Assembly (NCBI RefSeq): GCF_003129965.1
Contig: NZ_NRCJ01000004.1
Location: 1-64,000 of the forward strand
Direction of reading: 5' to 3'
Length of the DNA stretch: 64,000 nt
DNA from: Aggregatibacter kilianii
GTDB taxonomy: Bacteria; Pseudomonadota; Gammaproteobacteria; Enterobacterales; Pasteurellaceae
Shown here: one piece after another, positions 42,424 to 51,332 of the stretch
How the letters are laid out: every line of letters starts with the position of its first letter
Numbering within the stretch: the stretch's first letter is position 1
Position numbers and translations under genes: made by a program
Notes under the pieces: model-generated
The model's input: only the letters and a program-made list of their open reading frames with translations
Database searches by the model: none
Told to the model about the DNA's origin: nothing

Positions 42424-42806
42424 AGTGCTTTACTTACGAAAAAGAGTGGCGCGTATTGTAGCGAAAAAGCGCTGAAGGCTCAATGCGTGTGCCGAGATTG
42501 GTAACACTCAAGCGGGATGACAGGTCTGATCTGTGTTAATCCGTGGCATGGCAAGCCGGGATCGGTTTCTTTTTTGCTAAAGCAATGTACAATGAGCCGG
42601 CTTTGATATAACCCTATATCAACGTTGTTTCCAACCTAGCCCATTCTCTGCGGGCAATTAGGGTAAAAACAAAAAAGCTGAAACGCTTTTTTTAATAAGT
42701 AGCGAGTCAAATGCCCCATGATCTCTGTTGTTTTCAACAGAAAGCCTAGGCTTCCGCAAGGCACCCGACTTATTTTTTTCACCTCTTTTAGAAGGTATTA
42801 TCTCAA
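42424..42806. other. Long structured gap upstream of dat
   Basis: About 380 bases without an established gene. Inverted repeats: TTGATATA / TATATCAA around ACCC (42603-42622); AAAAAAGC / GCTTTTTTT (42671-42693), terminator-like; CTGTTG / CAACAG (42725-42740); palindrome AAGCCTAGGCTT (42742-42753); and AATAAGT (42694-42700) against ACTTATT (42768-42774), which is followed by a T run. This is more structure than a simple promoter needs and suggests a regulated leader or a small RNA. No known riboswitch was recognised. Confidence 0.5.
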
Positions 42807-42810
42807 ATGA
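42718..42810 (+). CDS. Possible leader peptide overlapping the dat start
   Basis: A 30-codon frame from ATG 42718 to TGA 42808-42810, which overlaps the dat ATG as ATGA. The peptide is basic and aromatic (begins [15 protein letters not shown], ends [11 protein letters not shown]). All five Arg codons are AGA, AGG or CGA, which are rare in this type of genome. A weak GCGAG-like ribosome site precedes it. It may control dat by coupled or stalled translation, or be a chance frame; the rare codons fit both. Confidence 0.35.
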   Translation: MISVVFNRKPRLPQGTRLIFFTSFRRYYLK

Positions 42811-44171
42811 CTATTACAACCCCTGTAAAAGCAATCCTTGCTTCCAACCAACATTTCTTAGATCGTCAAGACGTTATGGAATCCAATGTGCGGAGTTACC
42901 CGCGCAAACTGCCTTTTGCTTATGAAAAAGCGCAGGGCTGCTGGGTGACGGACGTTGAAGGCAATCAATATTTGGATTTCTTAGCCGGTGCGGGCACACT
43001 CGCGCTGGGGCATAACCATCCGGTGTTAATGCAAGCGATTCAAGATGTGTTAGACAGCGGACTTCCTTTACACACACTGGATTTAACCACGCCGTTAAAA
43101 GATGCGTTTAGCGAAGAATTGTTGTCATTCTTCCCTAAAAATAAATACATTCTGCAATTTACCGGTCCGTCCGGTGCCGATGCTAATGAGGCGGCACTGA
43201 AATTAGCCAAAACCTACACAGGTCGCGCGAATGTGATTGCCTTTTCCGGCGGCTTCCATGGTATGACTCATGGTGCGCTTTCGGTGACTGGCAATTTAGG
43301 GGCAAAAAATGCCGTGCAAAATCTCATGCCGGGCGTGCAGTTTATGCCTTACCCGCATGAATATCGTTGTCCGTTCGGCATCGGCGGTGAAGCGGGAGCA
43401 AAAGCGGTTGAACGTTATTTCGAGAATTTTATTGAAGACGTCGAAAGCGGCGTAGTCAAACCGGCGGCGGTGATTCTTGAAGCCATTCAAGGGGAAGGCG
43501 GTGTGGTGCCGGCGCCGATCAGTTTCTTGCGGAAAGTACGGGAAGTCACTGAAAAACATGGCATCTTAATGATTGTTGACGAAGTGCAGGCTGGGTTCTG
43601 TCGTTCAGGCAAAATGTTTGCTTTCGAACACGCGGGCATTGAGCCGGATATCGTGGTGATGTCCAAAGCCGTCGGCGGCAGCTTGCCGTTAGCCGTACTT
43701 GCTATCAAAAAAGAATATGATGCCTGGTTGCCGGCGGGGCATACGGGCACGTTCCGTGGCAACCAATTAGCCATGGCAACCGGTTATGCGTCATTAAAAA
43801 TTATGCGCGATGAAAATCTGGCGCAAAATGCCAAAGAACGCGGCGAATACCTAACCAACGCCTTGTCCGAACTCAGCAAAACCTACCCTTGTATCGGCAA
43901 TGTGCGTGGGCGCGGTTTGATGATGGGTATTGATATTGTGGATGAGCGCCAACCGAAGGATGCCTCTGGCGCATTCCCGGCGGACGGCGAACTGGCAGCG
44001 GCAATTCAAAAAGCCTGTTTTAACAACAAATTGTTGCTGGAGCGCGGCGGTCGCGGCGGCCATGTCGTTCGTGTGCTTTGCGCGGTGAATATTAATCAAG
44101 CGGAATGCGAAGAGTTTATCAAGCGCTTTACACAGTCCGTTGCCGACGCGGTAAAAGCGGTTCGCGGTTAA
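42807..44171 (+). CDS. dat: L-2,4-diaminobutyrate:2-oxoglutarate aminotransferase
   Basis: PLP enzyme that converts aspartate semialdehyde and glutamate to L-2,4-diaminobutyrate. It has 454 residues, class III fold: [20 protein letters not shown] for cofactor phosphate, the [11 protein letters not shown] motif, and PLP lysine in [14 protein letters not shown] (~residue 289). AGAAGG precedes the ATG. Paired with ddc immediately downstream, it gives the two-step route to 1,3-diaminopropane known from Haemophilus and Acinetobacter. Confidence 0.96.
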   Translation: MTITTPVKAILASNQHFLDRQDVMESNVRSYPRKLPFAYEKAQGCWVTDVEGNQYLDFLAGAGTLALGHNHPVLMQAIQDVLDSGLPLHTLDLTTPLKDAFSEELLSFFPKNKYILQFTGPSGADANEAALKLAKTYTGRANVIAFSGGFHGMTHGALSVTGNLGAKNAVQNLMPGVQFMPYPHEYRCPFGIGGEAGAKAVERYFENFIEDVESGVVKPAAVILEAIQGEGGVVPAPISFLRKVREVTEKHGILMIVDEVQAGFCRSGKMFAFEHAGIEPDIVVMSKAVGGSLPLAVLAIKKEYDAWLPAGHTGTFRGNQLAMATGYASLKIMRDENLAQNAKERGEYLTNALSELSKTYPCIGNVRGRGLMMGIDIVDERQPKDASGAFPADGELAAAIQKACFNNKLLLERGGRGGHVVRVLCAVNINQAECEEFIKRFTQSVADAVKAVRG

Positions 44172-44237
44172 TTCATCATGGTCAAGTGGGCAAATGCGCC
44201 CACTTTTTATATTCACAACATGATTTGGGATTTTTAT

Positions 44238-45773
44238 ATGGCAGATATGGCAAAACACCGACAAGCCCTTTTTTGTAGTGATCCGCAATCTATCGCCGAT
44301 TATGAAAACGCCATGGCGAAGGCGGTAAGTGCGGTCAGTTTTTGGCTTAAAAATGAAAAAATGTACACAGGCGGCTCGATCAAGCAAATGCGCGCCCTAA
44401 TTGATGGCTTTAAACCGACGAAAGAAGGTGTGGGCACCGAAGCGGCATTGGCGCATTTGGTGGAGATTTTTTTGAATCCGAGCCTGAAAGTGCATCATCC
44501 TCATTCTTTGGCGCATTTACATTGCCCGACCATGGTGACAAGCCAAATTGCCGAAGTGTTGATTAATGCCACCAATCAATCTATGGATTCTTGGGATCAA
44601 AGCCCGGCAGGTTCCATTATGGAAGAGCATTTGATTGACTGGCTGCGTCAAAAAGCGGGTTATGGCAAAGGAACGGCGGGTGTATTCACTTCCGGCGGGA
44701 CGCAATCCAATTTAATGGGTGTGTTGCTGGCGCGGGATTGGTGTATTGCCAATGGCTGGAAACAGCCTGATGGTACGCCTTGGTCTGTGCAAGCATTGGG
44801 GATTCCTGCCGAGGCAATGCAAAAGGTGAAAGTGGTATGTTCCGAAAATGCACATTTCTCCGTGCAAAAAAATATGGCGATGATGGGCATGGGATTTCAG
44901 TCGGTCGTCACCGTGCCGACCAACGACAACGCGCAATTGGATATTCGTGCATTGGAAAACACATTGGCGCAACTGCACGAAGCGGGAAACATCGTCGCCT
45001 GTATTGTGGCGACGGCGGGCACGACCGATGCCGGCGCCATTGACGATTTAATCGCCATCCGTAAACTTGCCGATCAATATCACGCCTGGCTCCATGTGGA
45101 TGCCGCTTGGGGCGGGGCGTTGTTGCTGTCCAAACATTTTCGTCATTTGTTGAACGGTATTGAACTTGCCGATTCCATTACGCTGGATTTCCATAAACAT
45201 TTCTTCCAAAGCATTTCTTGCGGCGCATTCCTGCTAAAAGACGAGGCGAATTATCGTTTTATCGATTACAAAGCGGATTATCTCAATTCCGAATATGATG
45301 AAGCGCACGGCGTGCCGAATCTGGTTGCCAAATCTTTACAAACCACCCGTCGTTTTGATGCGCTGAAACTGTGGTTTACGCTGGAAGCGTTGGGTGAGGA
45401 ATTGTACGCGTCTATGATCGATCACGGCGTGTATTTGACGAAAGAGGTGGAAAGCTACATCAATGCGACGGAAGGCTTGGAAATGCTATTGCCGACGCAA
45501 TTCGCCTCGGTGTTATTCCGCGTGGTGCCGAAAGGTTATCCGACGGAATTTGTGGATACGTTAAATCAAAATGTGGCGGATGAATTATTTGCCCGTGGTG
45601 AAGCTAATATCGGCGTGACCAAGGTCGGCGACAAGCAGGCGCTGAAAATGACCACGTTAAGCCCGATTGCCACATTAGAAAACGTCAAGAATCTTTTGTC
45701 TCTGGTGCAACAAGAAGCGGATCGGATTAAAGATCAGATCGTTAACGGAACCTATGTTCCGCCCATTGATTAG
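44238..45773 (+). CDS. ddc: L-2,4-diaminobutyrate decarboxylase
   Basis: PLP enzyme that converts 2,4-diaminobutyrate to 1,3-diaminopropane. It has 511 residues, group II decarboxylase fold: [28 protein letters not shown], and the PLP lysine in [10 protein letters not shown]. The ATG at 44238 matches the family start ([12 protein letters not shown]) and a GGGA site; an earlier in-frame ATG adds 20 unsupported residues. It lies 66 bases after dat. An uptake sequence is in the coding sequence at 44327-44335. Confidence 0.96.
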   Translation: MADMAKHRQALFCSDPQSIADYENAMAKAVSAVSFWLKNEKMYTGGSIKQMRALIDGFKPTKEGVGTEAALAHLVEIFLNPSLKVHHPHSLAHLHCPTMVTSQIAEVLINATNQSMDSWDQSPAGSIMEEHLIDWLRQKAGYGKGTAGVFTSGGTQSNLMGVLLARDWCIANGWKQPDGTPWSVQALGIPAEAMQKVKVVCSENAHFSVQKNMAMMGMGFQSVVTVPTNDNAQLDIRALENTLAQLHEAGNIVACIVATAGTTDAGAIDDLIAIRKLADQYHAWLHVDAAWGGALLLSKHFRHLLNGIELADSITLDFHKHFFQSISCGAFLLKDEANYRFIDYKADYLNSEYDEAHGVPNLVAKSLQTTRRFDALKLWFTLEALGEELYASMIDHGVYLTKEVESYINATEGLEMLLPTQFASVLFRVVPKGYPTEFVDTLNQNVADELFARGEANIGVTKVGDKQALKMTTLSPIATLENVKNLLSLVQQEADRIKDQIVNGTYVPPID

Positions 45774-45792
45774 GCGTTTTGCCGCATAAAAG

Positions 45793-45816
45793 AAGACCGC
45801 TTTCGGGCGGTCTTTT
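45793..45816 (+). terminator. ddc terminator
   Basis: AAGACCGC-TTTCGG-GCGGTCTT followed by TT and further T-rich sequence, about 20 bases after the ddc stop. Confidence 0.8.
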
Positions 45817-45855
45817 CATTTTTGCAATAAAGTGCGGTGGTTTTTTCGTGCGTTT

Positions 45856-46347
45856 TTAATCGCGGAAGTTGTTGAATTGGAACGGTTGTCCCAGTTCGGC
45901 GGTTTTTACCAGTTGAATCACCGCTTGTAAATCGTCACGGGATTTGCCGGTTACGCGTACTTGCTCACCTTGAATCTGGCTTTGCACTTTGATTTTGGAA
46001 TCCTTGATGAGCTTGGTGATTTTCTTCGCCATGTCGCTTTCAATGCCTTGTTTCAGCTTGATTTCTTTGCTGTACGTCTTACCGCTGTGTTCATAATCGG
46101 CGGGAATATCCAAGGAATTGGATTCGATATTGCGTTTAATACAGGCATTGCGCAGAATGTCGATTAGCTGTTCTACTTGGAAATCCGATTCACTGCTGAC
46201 TTTAATACTTTCGTTTTTTTCGTTAAATTCGATCGCCGCCTGCACGTTGCGGAAGTCCCAGCGGTTGGTGAGTTCGCGATTGGCATTTTCTACGGCGTTG
46301 CGGATTTCGTGTCCGCTGATTTCGGAAACAATGTCGAATGATGGCAT
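45856..46347 (-). CDS. yajQ: YajQ-family nucleotide-binding protein
   Basis: 163 residues starting [22 protein letters not shown], with two ferredoxin-like halves. Family members bind nucleotides, and in Xanthomonas one binds cyclic-di-GMP; the role here is unknown. GGAG lies 6 to 9 bases before the ATG at 46347. It follows serB by 10 bases, so the two are probably co-transcribed. Confidence 0.93.
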   Translation of the reverse strand: MPSFDIVSEISGHEIRNAVENANRELTNRWDFRNVQAAIEFNEKNESIKVSSESDFQVEQLIDILRNACIKRNIESNSLDIPADYEHSGKTYSKEIKLKQGIESDMAKKITKLIKDSKIKVQSQIQGEQVRVTGKSRDDLQAVIQLVKTAELGQPFQFNNFRD

Positions 46348-46357
46348 GGTTTTCTCC

Positions 46358-47302
46358 TTATTTGATTTTGTCGTTTGCACTTAAAATACATAAAAGTGCG
46401 GTTAAATCGGTGAAATTGACGATAACTTGCGCCAATTGTTGCACTTTCGGTTTAGCGTGATAAGCCACACCCAAATCGGCGACCTGCATCATGGCAAGAT
46501 CGTTGGCGCCGTCGCCGATGGCAACGGTGTTTTCAGTGACGATGTTAAATTGTTGTGCCAGCTGTTGTAAGGTTTGCGCTTTATATTGTGCATCCACGAT
46601 AGCACCTTGCACCTGACCGGTAAGCTTGCCGTTGATAATTTCAAATTGATTGGCGGCGATGAAATCCAAACCGAGTTGTTGTTGCAACACTTCGGCGAAA
46701 TACGTGAAGCCGCCGGAAGCAATGGCGACTTTCCAACCGTGATCTTTGAGTACTTTAACGGTTTCCGGCAAGCCCGGCATGAGCGGTAAATGTTGTTTTA
46801 CTTCCTGCAAAATGCCTTCCGGTGCGCCTTTTAAGGTGGCGACCCGTTGGCGCAGGCTTTGGCTGAAATCTAATTCGCCGCGCATGGCGCGTTCCGTGAT
46901 GGCGGAAACCATATCGCCGGTGCCGGCAAGTTTGGCGATTTCATCAATGCATTCGATTTGAATGGCGGTGGAATCCATGTCCATCACCAGCAAGCCCGCT
47001 TGGTTTAGACTCGCGTGAAAATTTAACGGCGCAATATCCAACGCTAATTCATGGGCGATCGCAATCCATTCTGCGCGCCACTCGCCTTTGAGCAACACCA
47101 CGGTGTTATGCAACACATTCCAAGCCGCAAAACACAAAAAATTTTCACCGCACTTTTGTTGAAAAGTCTGTAACTTTGTGAGGTTTAGGTTGTCGGAATA
47201 GAGAATAAACGCTTGCGCCGTGCTGTAGGGTTTATCGGCAATGAAAGGCGCTGGCAGCGAGGAAAAATGTTGCATGATGTCGGTAAGATTTTGTGTTTGC
47301 AT
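46358..47302 (-). CDS. serB: Phosphoserine phosphatase
   Basis: Last step of serine synthesis. It has 314 residues: an N-terminal regulatory-like domain (about 1-95), then a HAD phosphatase domain with nucleophile Asp in [12 protein letters not shown] (~107), Ser/Lys motifs ASGGFTYF and the acidic [10 protein letters not shown]. The ATG at 47302 matches the family. serA, which begins the pathway, lies at 59.3 kb. Divergent from the Smp-like gene, as in E. coli. Confidence 0.96.
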   Translation of the reverse strand: MQTQNLTDIMQHFSSLPAPFIADKPYSTAQAFILYSDNLNLTKLQTFQQKCGENFLCFAAWNVLHNTVVLLKGEWRAEWIAIAHELALDIAPLNFHASLNQAGLLVMDMDSTAIQIECIDEIAKLAGTGDMVSAITERAMRGELDFSQSLRQRVATLKGAPEGILQEVKQHLPLMPGLPETVKVLKDHGWKVAIASGGFTYFAEVLQQQLGLDFIAANQFEIINGKLTGQVQGAIVDAQYKAQTLQQLAQQFNIVTENTVAIGDGANDLAMMQVADLGVAYHAKPKVQQLAQVIVNFTDLTALLCILSANDKIK

Positions 47303-47377
47303 AAAAATCCTGTAAATTGTGGCAGTTTTTAAAAGCACTGTATTCTAGCCTACTTATTAAACTTTGGGGAAAATAAC

Positions 47378-48055
47378 TTGCATTTAACAAAAGAAAAAAT
47401 GATTAAGTTTATGATGTTCTTCGGCATTATTTTGTTATGTACGGGGATCATGGCGATCATTTTATTTGGCGTAAAACAATTTAGAATCGGCTCGCAGCTT
47501 GCCAGCGTTAACCAAGTCGCCAACATTTCGCACTTATTGGCGCGCCAGCAAGCCAATTTATTTTCTATGTTATTGGTCAACAACGCGAAAACCGAGCGGC
47601 TGGTGGAAAATCTGGATAATTTCGTCAAGGAAGAATTTGTGCTGGATGCCGCCGTGTATGCGCGCAACGGCGAATTATTGGCGCAAAGCACGAATTCCTC
47701 GGATATGCGTAGTTTGTTGGGGTTGGATAAAAAAGAAGAACGGGAAACGGATTCCCAGCAAATTGTGGAACCCATTTATTCGCCGAATGGTGTGGAAGGT
47801 TTTCTTCGCGTGACCTTTGACGCCAAATACGGGCAAACCACCCAAAGCAAAATCAACCAGATCTTTCATCGCCTCTACGGCGAAATTATTATCGTCTTCC
47901 TTGCCGGTATTTTGCTTGCCAGCAGCATCCATTATTTCCTCAGCCACTATCGCCGTAGCCGTATTCATGTGGTGGAGAAAGTGCCTGCACCAAGTCATAA
48001 AACGGCACAATCCATGAGTAAGCTGTTTCATCAGCGACGCAGAAGGGTGAAGTAG
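47378..48055 (+). CDS. Smp/YtjB-like membrane protein
   Basis: 225 residues: a membrane helix at about 9-31, an extracytoplasmic domain (VLDAAVYARNGELLAQS, DSQQIVEPIYSPNGVEGFLRVTFD) and a second helix at about 167-188, with a basic tail. The QQIVEPI...NG...LRVTFD region matches E. coli Smp (YtjB), which is also divergent from serB. Function not established. The likely start is TTG at 47378 with a well-placed GGGGA; ATG 47399 is an alternative. Confidence 0.85.
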   Translation: MHLTKEKMIKFMMFFGIILLCTGIMAIILFGVKQFRIGSQLASVNQVANISHLLARQQANLFSMLLVNNAKTERLVENLDNFVKEEFVLDAAVYARNGELLAQSTNSSDMRSLLGLDKKEERETDSQQIVEPIYSPNGVEGFLRVTFDAKYGQTTQSKINQIFHRLYGEIIIVFLAGILLASSIHYFLSHYRRSRIHVVEKVPAPSHKTAQSMSKLFHQRRRRVK

Positions 48056-48121
48056 GAAAAAGTGCGGTGGTTTTTGCGATTGTTTTTTCTCTTTGGCAAG
48101 GGCAAAACCCTCGGAAACAAA

Positions 48122-48143
48122 AAACCGCTCAATTGAGCGGTTT
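48122..48143. terminator. Bidirectional terminator, smp-like gene / rpsT
   Basis: Perfect 22-base palindrome with arms AAACCGCTCAA / TTGAGCGGTTT, flanked by A and T runs, 21 bases past the rpsT stop. It can serve both converging genes. Confidence 0.8.
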
Positions 48144-48164
48144 CCTTTATTCATTAAGCAAAAA

Positions 48165-48428
48165 TTATGCTAATTTTTTGATTTGTGCAGCTAATTTAGA
48201 TTTGTGGTTGGCTGCTTTATTCGCGTGGATTAAACCTTTAGATGCCATTCTGTCCACAACTTTTTGCATTTCAACGAATGCCGCTTCAGCAGCGGCTTTC
48301 TCGCCTGCGGCAACTTGTGCATAAACTTTTTTGATGTAAGTACGCATCATAGAGCGTTGGCTTGCGTTGTGTTGACGGCGTTTTTCAGATTGAACCGCAC
48401 GTTTTTTTGCTGACTTGATATTAGCCAA
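48165..48428 (-). CDS. rpsT: 30S ribosomal protein S20
   Basis: 87 residues, basic, [19 protein letters not shown] to AAQIKKLA. The start is TTG at 48428: AGGAG lies 7 bases before it, and this gives the family N-terminus. Another TTG two codons upstream is too close to that site. E. coli rpsT also uses UUG, which supports autoregulation. S20 binds early in 30S assembly. Confidence 0.95.
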   Translation of the reverse strand: MANIKSAKKRAVQSEKRRQHNASQRSMMRTYIKKVYAQVAAGEKAAAEAAFVEMQKVVDRMASKGLIHANKAANHKSKLAAQIKKLA

Positions 48429-48481
48429 GGTCAAACTCCTAAAAATTTCTGTTAGTTAAATAGTGACAAAATAGGGGCGTA

Positions 48482-48510
48482 AATATGCCGATTTCTTATA
48501 CTTTTGTCAA
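48482..48510 (-). promoter_or_regulatory. rpsT promoter (sigma-70)
   Basis: On the minus strand TTGACA (48505-48510), 17 bases, then CATATT (48482-48487). Places the transcript start near 48475, about 47 bases ahead of the rpsT start codon. Confidence 0.6.
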
Positions 48511-48697
48511 CGGGAATTTTGTGTTGATTTCGGTGAGACACAACCGAAAAGTAGGCATCGTTATATTTAACGAGCGCTTTCAAACGGGCTCACCAAACGA
48601 TGTGCGCGAGATTTTAACAGTTTTTTCCCTTAGAATATAGCGTAAAAACGAAATTTCTATACAATTAGGCAAATTTTATCTTTCAGAGTGATGAGTT

Positions 48698-50275
48698 TTG
48701 AGTAAAAGATTATTAAAGTCCGGCATCATCGTCAGCGCGATGACGCTCATTTCGCGCGTATTGGGGTTGGTACGCGATGTGGTGATTGCCAATTTGATCG
48801 GGGCGGGTGCTGCCGCCGACGTGTTTTTATTTGCCAACCGAATCCCGAATTTTCTCCGTCGATTATTCGCCGAAGGGGCGTTTTCACAAGCGTTCGTGCC
48901 CGTGTTGGCGGAATACCAGAAATCCGGCGATTTATCCAAAACTCGCGAATTTATCGGCAAAGTGTCCGGTACCTTGGGTGGCTTAGTCACCGTCGTCACT
49001 TTGTTGGCGATGATCGGATCGCCGGTGGTGGCGGCAATTTTCGGGACGGGCTGGTTCGTGGATTGGCTGAATGACGGACCGAACGCGGAAAAATTCACAC
49101 AAGCCTCGTTGCTGCTCAAAATCACCTTTCCTTATTTATGGTTCGTGACTTTCGTGGCGCTGTCCGGCGCGATTTTGAACACCCTCGGTAAGTTCGGCGT
49201 GATGTCGTTTTCGCCGGTGTTGCTGAATATCGCCATGATCGCCACCGCACTTTGGCTCGCCCCACAGCTGGAAAACCCCGATTTAGGTTTAGCCATCGGG
49301 ATTTTCCTCGGCGGCTTGTTGCAATTTTTGTTTCAACTGCCTTTCTTATATAAAGCCAAATTATTGGTGAAGCCGAAATGGGCGTGGCATGACGAAGGCG
49401 TGAAGAAAATCCGCACCCTGATGATTCCCGCTTTATTCGGCGTTTCCGTCAGCCAAATCAATTTATTGCTCGATACTTTTATCGCCAGTTTTTTAATGAC
49501 CGGCTCCATCAGCTGGCTTTATTATTCCGACCGTTTGTTAGAATTTCCGCTCGGCTTGTTCGGCATCGCCATTTCCACGGTGATTTTGCCGACCCTCGCC
49601 CGCCACCATGTGAACCGCGACGATAACGCCAAAAGTGCGGTGGATTTTCGCAATACAATGGATTGGGGCGTGCGTATGATTTTGTTGCTCGGCGTGCCGG
49701 CAATGATTGGTATCGCCGTGTTGGCGCAGCCCATGTTACTGGTGCTGTTTATGCGTGGCAGCTTCAATTTTAGCGATGTGCAGGCGGCGTCTTACTCCCT
49801 GTGGGGCTTTAATGCGGGGTTGTTGAGCTTCATGTTAATAAAGATCCTGGCGAACGGTTACTACGCCCGCCAAGACACCAAAACGCCCGTGAAAATCGGC
49901 ATTATCGCCATGGTGAGCAACATGGCGTTCAACCTGCTCGCCATTCCGTTCAGCTATGTCGGCTTGGCGATTGCTTCCGCCATGTCGGCGACGTTAAATG
50001 CCTTTCTGCTTTATCGCGGCTTGGCGAAAGCGGACGTGTATCATTTCAGCCGCCAAAGTGCGGTGTTTTTTCTGAAAGTTTTTTGTGCCGCTGCCGTCAT
50101 GGGGCTGTTGGTTTGGTATAACAGCCCGAGCCTGCCGGAATGGAATGAAATGCGCTTTCTCACCCGCGTGCATTGGTTGGCTTGGCTGATTGTTTTAGCC
50201 GCGCTGATTTATGGCGGGATGTTGGTGCTGTTTGGGATTCGCAAACGCGATTTGACGGGCGCGCAGGGCGCGTGA
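48698..50275 (+). CDS. murJ: Lipid II flippase MurJ
   Basis: Moves lipid II to the periplasmic side for peptidoglycan synthesis. It has 525 residues with about fourteen helices. SRVLGLVRDVVIANLIGAG, PNFLRRLFAEGAFSQAFVPVLAEY and the YYSDRLLEFPLGLFGIAISTVILP segment are MurJ hallmarks. The start is TTG at 48698 (MSKRLLKSG...), since the ATG at 48691 stops at once in its frame. Three uptake sequences lie in the coding sequence. Confidence 0.95.
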   Translation: MSKRLLKSGIIVSAMTLISRVLGLVRDVVIANLIGAGAAADVFLFANRIPNFLRRLFAEGAFSQAFVPVLAEYQKSGDLSKTREFIGKVSGTLGGLVTVVTLLAMIGSPVVAAIFGTGWFVDWLNDGPNAEKFTQASLLLKITFPYLWFVTFVALSGAILNTLGKFGVMSFSPVLLNIAMIATALWLAPQLENPDLGLAIGIFLGGLLQFLFQLPFLYKAKLLVKPKWAWHDEGVKKIRTLMIPALFGVSVSQINLLLDTFIASFLMTGSISWLYYSDRLLEFPLGLFGIAISTVILPTLARHHVNRDDNAKSAVDFRNTMDWGVRMILLLGVPAMIGIAVLAQPMLLVLFMRGSFNFSDVQAASYSLWGFNAGLLSFMLIKILANGYYARQDTKTPVKIGIIAMVSNMAFNLLAIPFSYVGLAIASAMSATLNAFLLYRGLAKADVYHFSRQSAVFFLKVFCAAAVMGLLVWYNSPSLPEWNEMRFLTRVHWLAWLIVLAALIYGGMLVLFGIRKRDLTGAQGA

Positions 50276-50356
50276 AATTAGCTTTTGTGGCGCATGGATT
50301 TATGCGTATAATACCGAAATCTTTTTTCACTGAAATCGAATGGAACAAATTTTACA

Positions 50357-51307
50357 ATGCAGCTGATTCGTGGCTTGGGGAATTTACCGCAAAATTTGCA
50401 CGCTTGCGCGCTGACTATCGGCAATTTTGACGGCGTGCATTTGGGGCATCAAGCCATTTTGCGCCATTTGCGGGCGAAAGCCGACGAATTGCATTTGCCC
50501 ATGGTGGTGATGCTGTTTGAACCGCAGCCGCGCGAATACTTTTCCGCTGAAAACGCTCCAGCGCGTTTAATGCGTTTGCGCGATAAATTGTCTTATCTCG
50601 AACAGGCGGGCGTGGATATCGTTATCGTGGCGAAATTCGACCGCACTTTTGCCGCTTTGTCCGCGCAACAATTTATTGAAGATTGGCTGGTGCGCAAATT
50701 AAACGTGAAATTTTTAAGTATCGGTGACGATTTCAAATTCGGCGCCAAACGTCAGGGCAATTTTGCCATGTTGCAGCAAGCCGGAAAAAAATTCGGTTTT
50801 ACCGTAGAAGACAATCGTAGCTTCTGCTTAGACGAACTGCGCATCAGTAGCACTGCCATCCGCGAAGCCTTAGCGAACGACAATTTGGCGCTGGCGGAAA
50901 AATTGCTCGGTCGCCCCTATCGCATTTTAGGGCGCGTGATTCACGGCAACGAACTGGGTCGCACCATCGGTTTCCCTACCGCCAATATCCGTCTGCACCG
51001 TCAGGTGAATCCGGTGAAAGGCGTTTATGCAATCAAAGTGCGGTTAAAATCCGGCGCGTTTTTTAACGGCGTGGCAAATATCGGCACCCGCCCGACCATC
51101 AACGGCGTGAATCAATTATTAGAGGCGCACTTATTTGATTTTAAAGGCGATCTTTACGGACAATGGCTGGAAGTGGAACTCTGCTGCAAAATTCGCAACG
51201 AAATGAAATTTCCGTCCTTTGAGGATTTGAAAAAGCAGATTGCACAGGATGTGGAAACGGCGAAAACGTTTTTTAAAACCACCGCACTTTTAAATAACAA
51301 ATTTTAA
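50357..51307 (+). CDS. ribF: Bifunctional riboflavin kinase / FAD synthetase
   Basis: Makes FMN from riboflavin and then FAD. It has 316 residues: an N-terminal nucleotidyltransferase (GNFDGVHLGHQAIL and a KFGAKRQGN loop) and a C-terminal kinase domain (GNELGRTIGFPTANIRL, KGVYAIKVRL, NIGTRPTING). It is the first gene of ribF-ileS-lspA-ispH, a conserved order. Three uptake sequences lie in the coding sequence, an unusual load for one short gene. Confidence 0.96.
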   Translation: MQLIRGLGNLPQNLHACALTIGNFDGVHLGHQAILRHLRAKADELHLPMVVMLFEPQPREYFSAENAPARLMRLRDKLSYLEQAGVDIVIVAKFDRTFAALSAQQFIEDWLVRKLNVKFLSIGDDFKFGAKRQGNFAMLQQAGKKFGFTVEDNRSFCLDELRISSTAIREALANDNLALAEKLLGRPYRILGRVIHGNELGRTIGFPTANIRLHRQVNPVKGVYAIKVRLKSGAFFNGVANIGTRPTINGVNQLLEAHLFDFKGDLYGQWLEVELCCKIRNEMKFPSFEDLKKQIAQDVETAKTFFKTTALLNNKF

Positions 51308-51332
51308 TTTTTACACAAAACTGGAATAGAAC

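Noticed and set aside
42600-42775. 6S RNA, 4.5S RNA or tmRNA in the gap before dat
   Set aside because: Compared by eye with the E. coli forms I remember: no matching sequence blocks, and an internal terminator-like hairpin at 42671-42693 would interrupt a 6S-type fold. Kept only as an unexplained structured leader.
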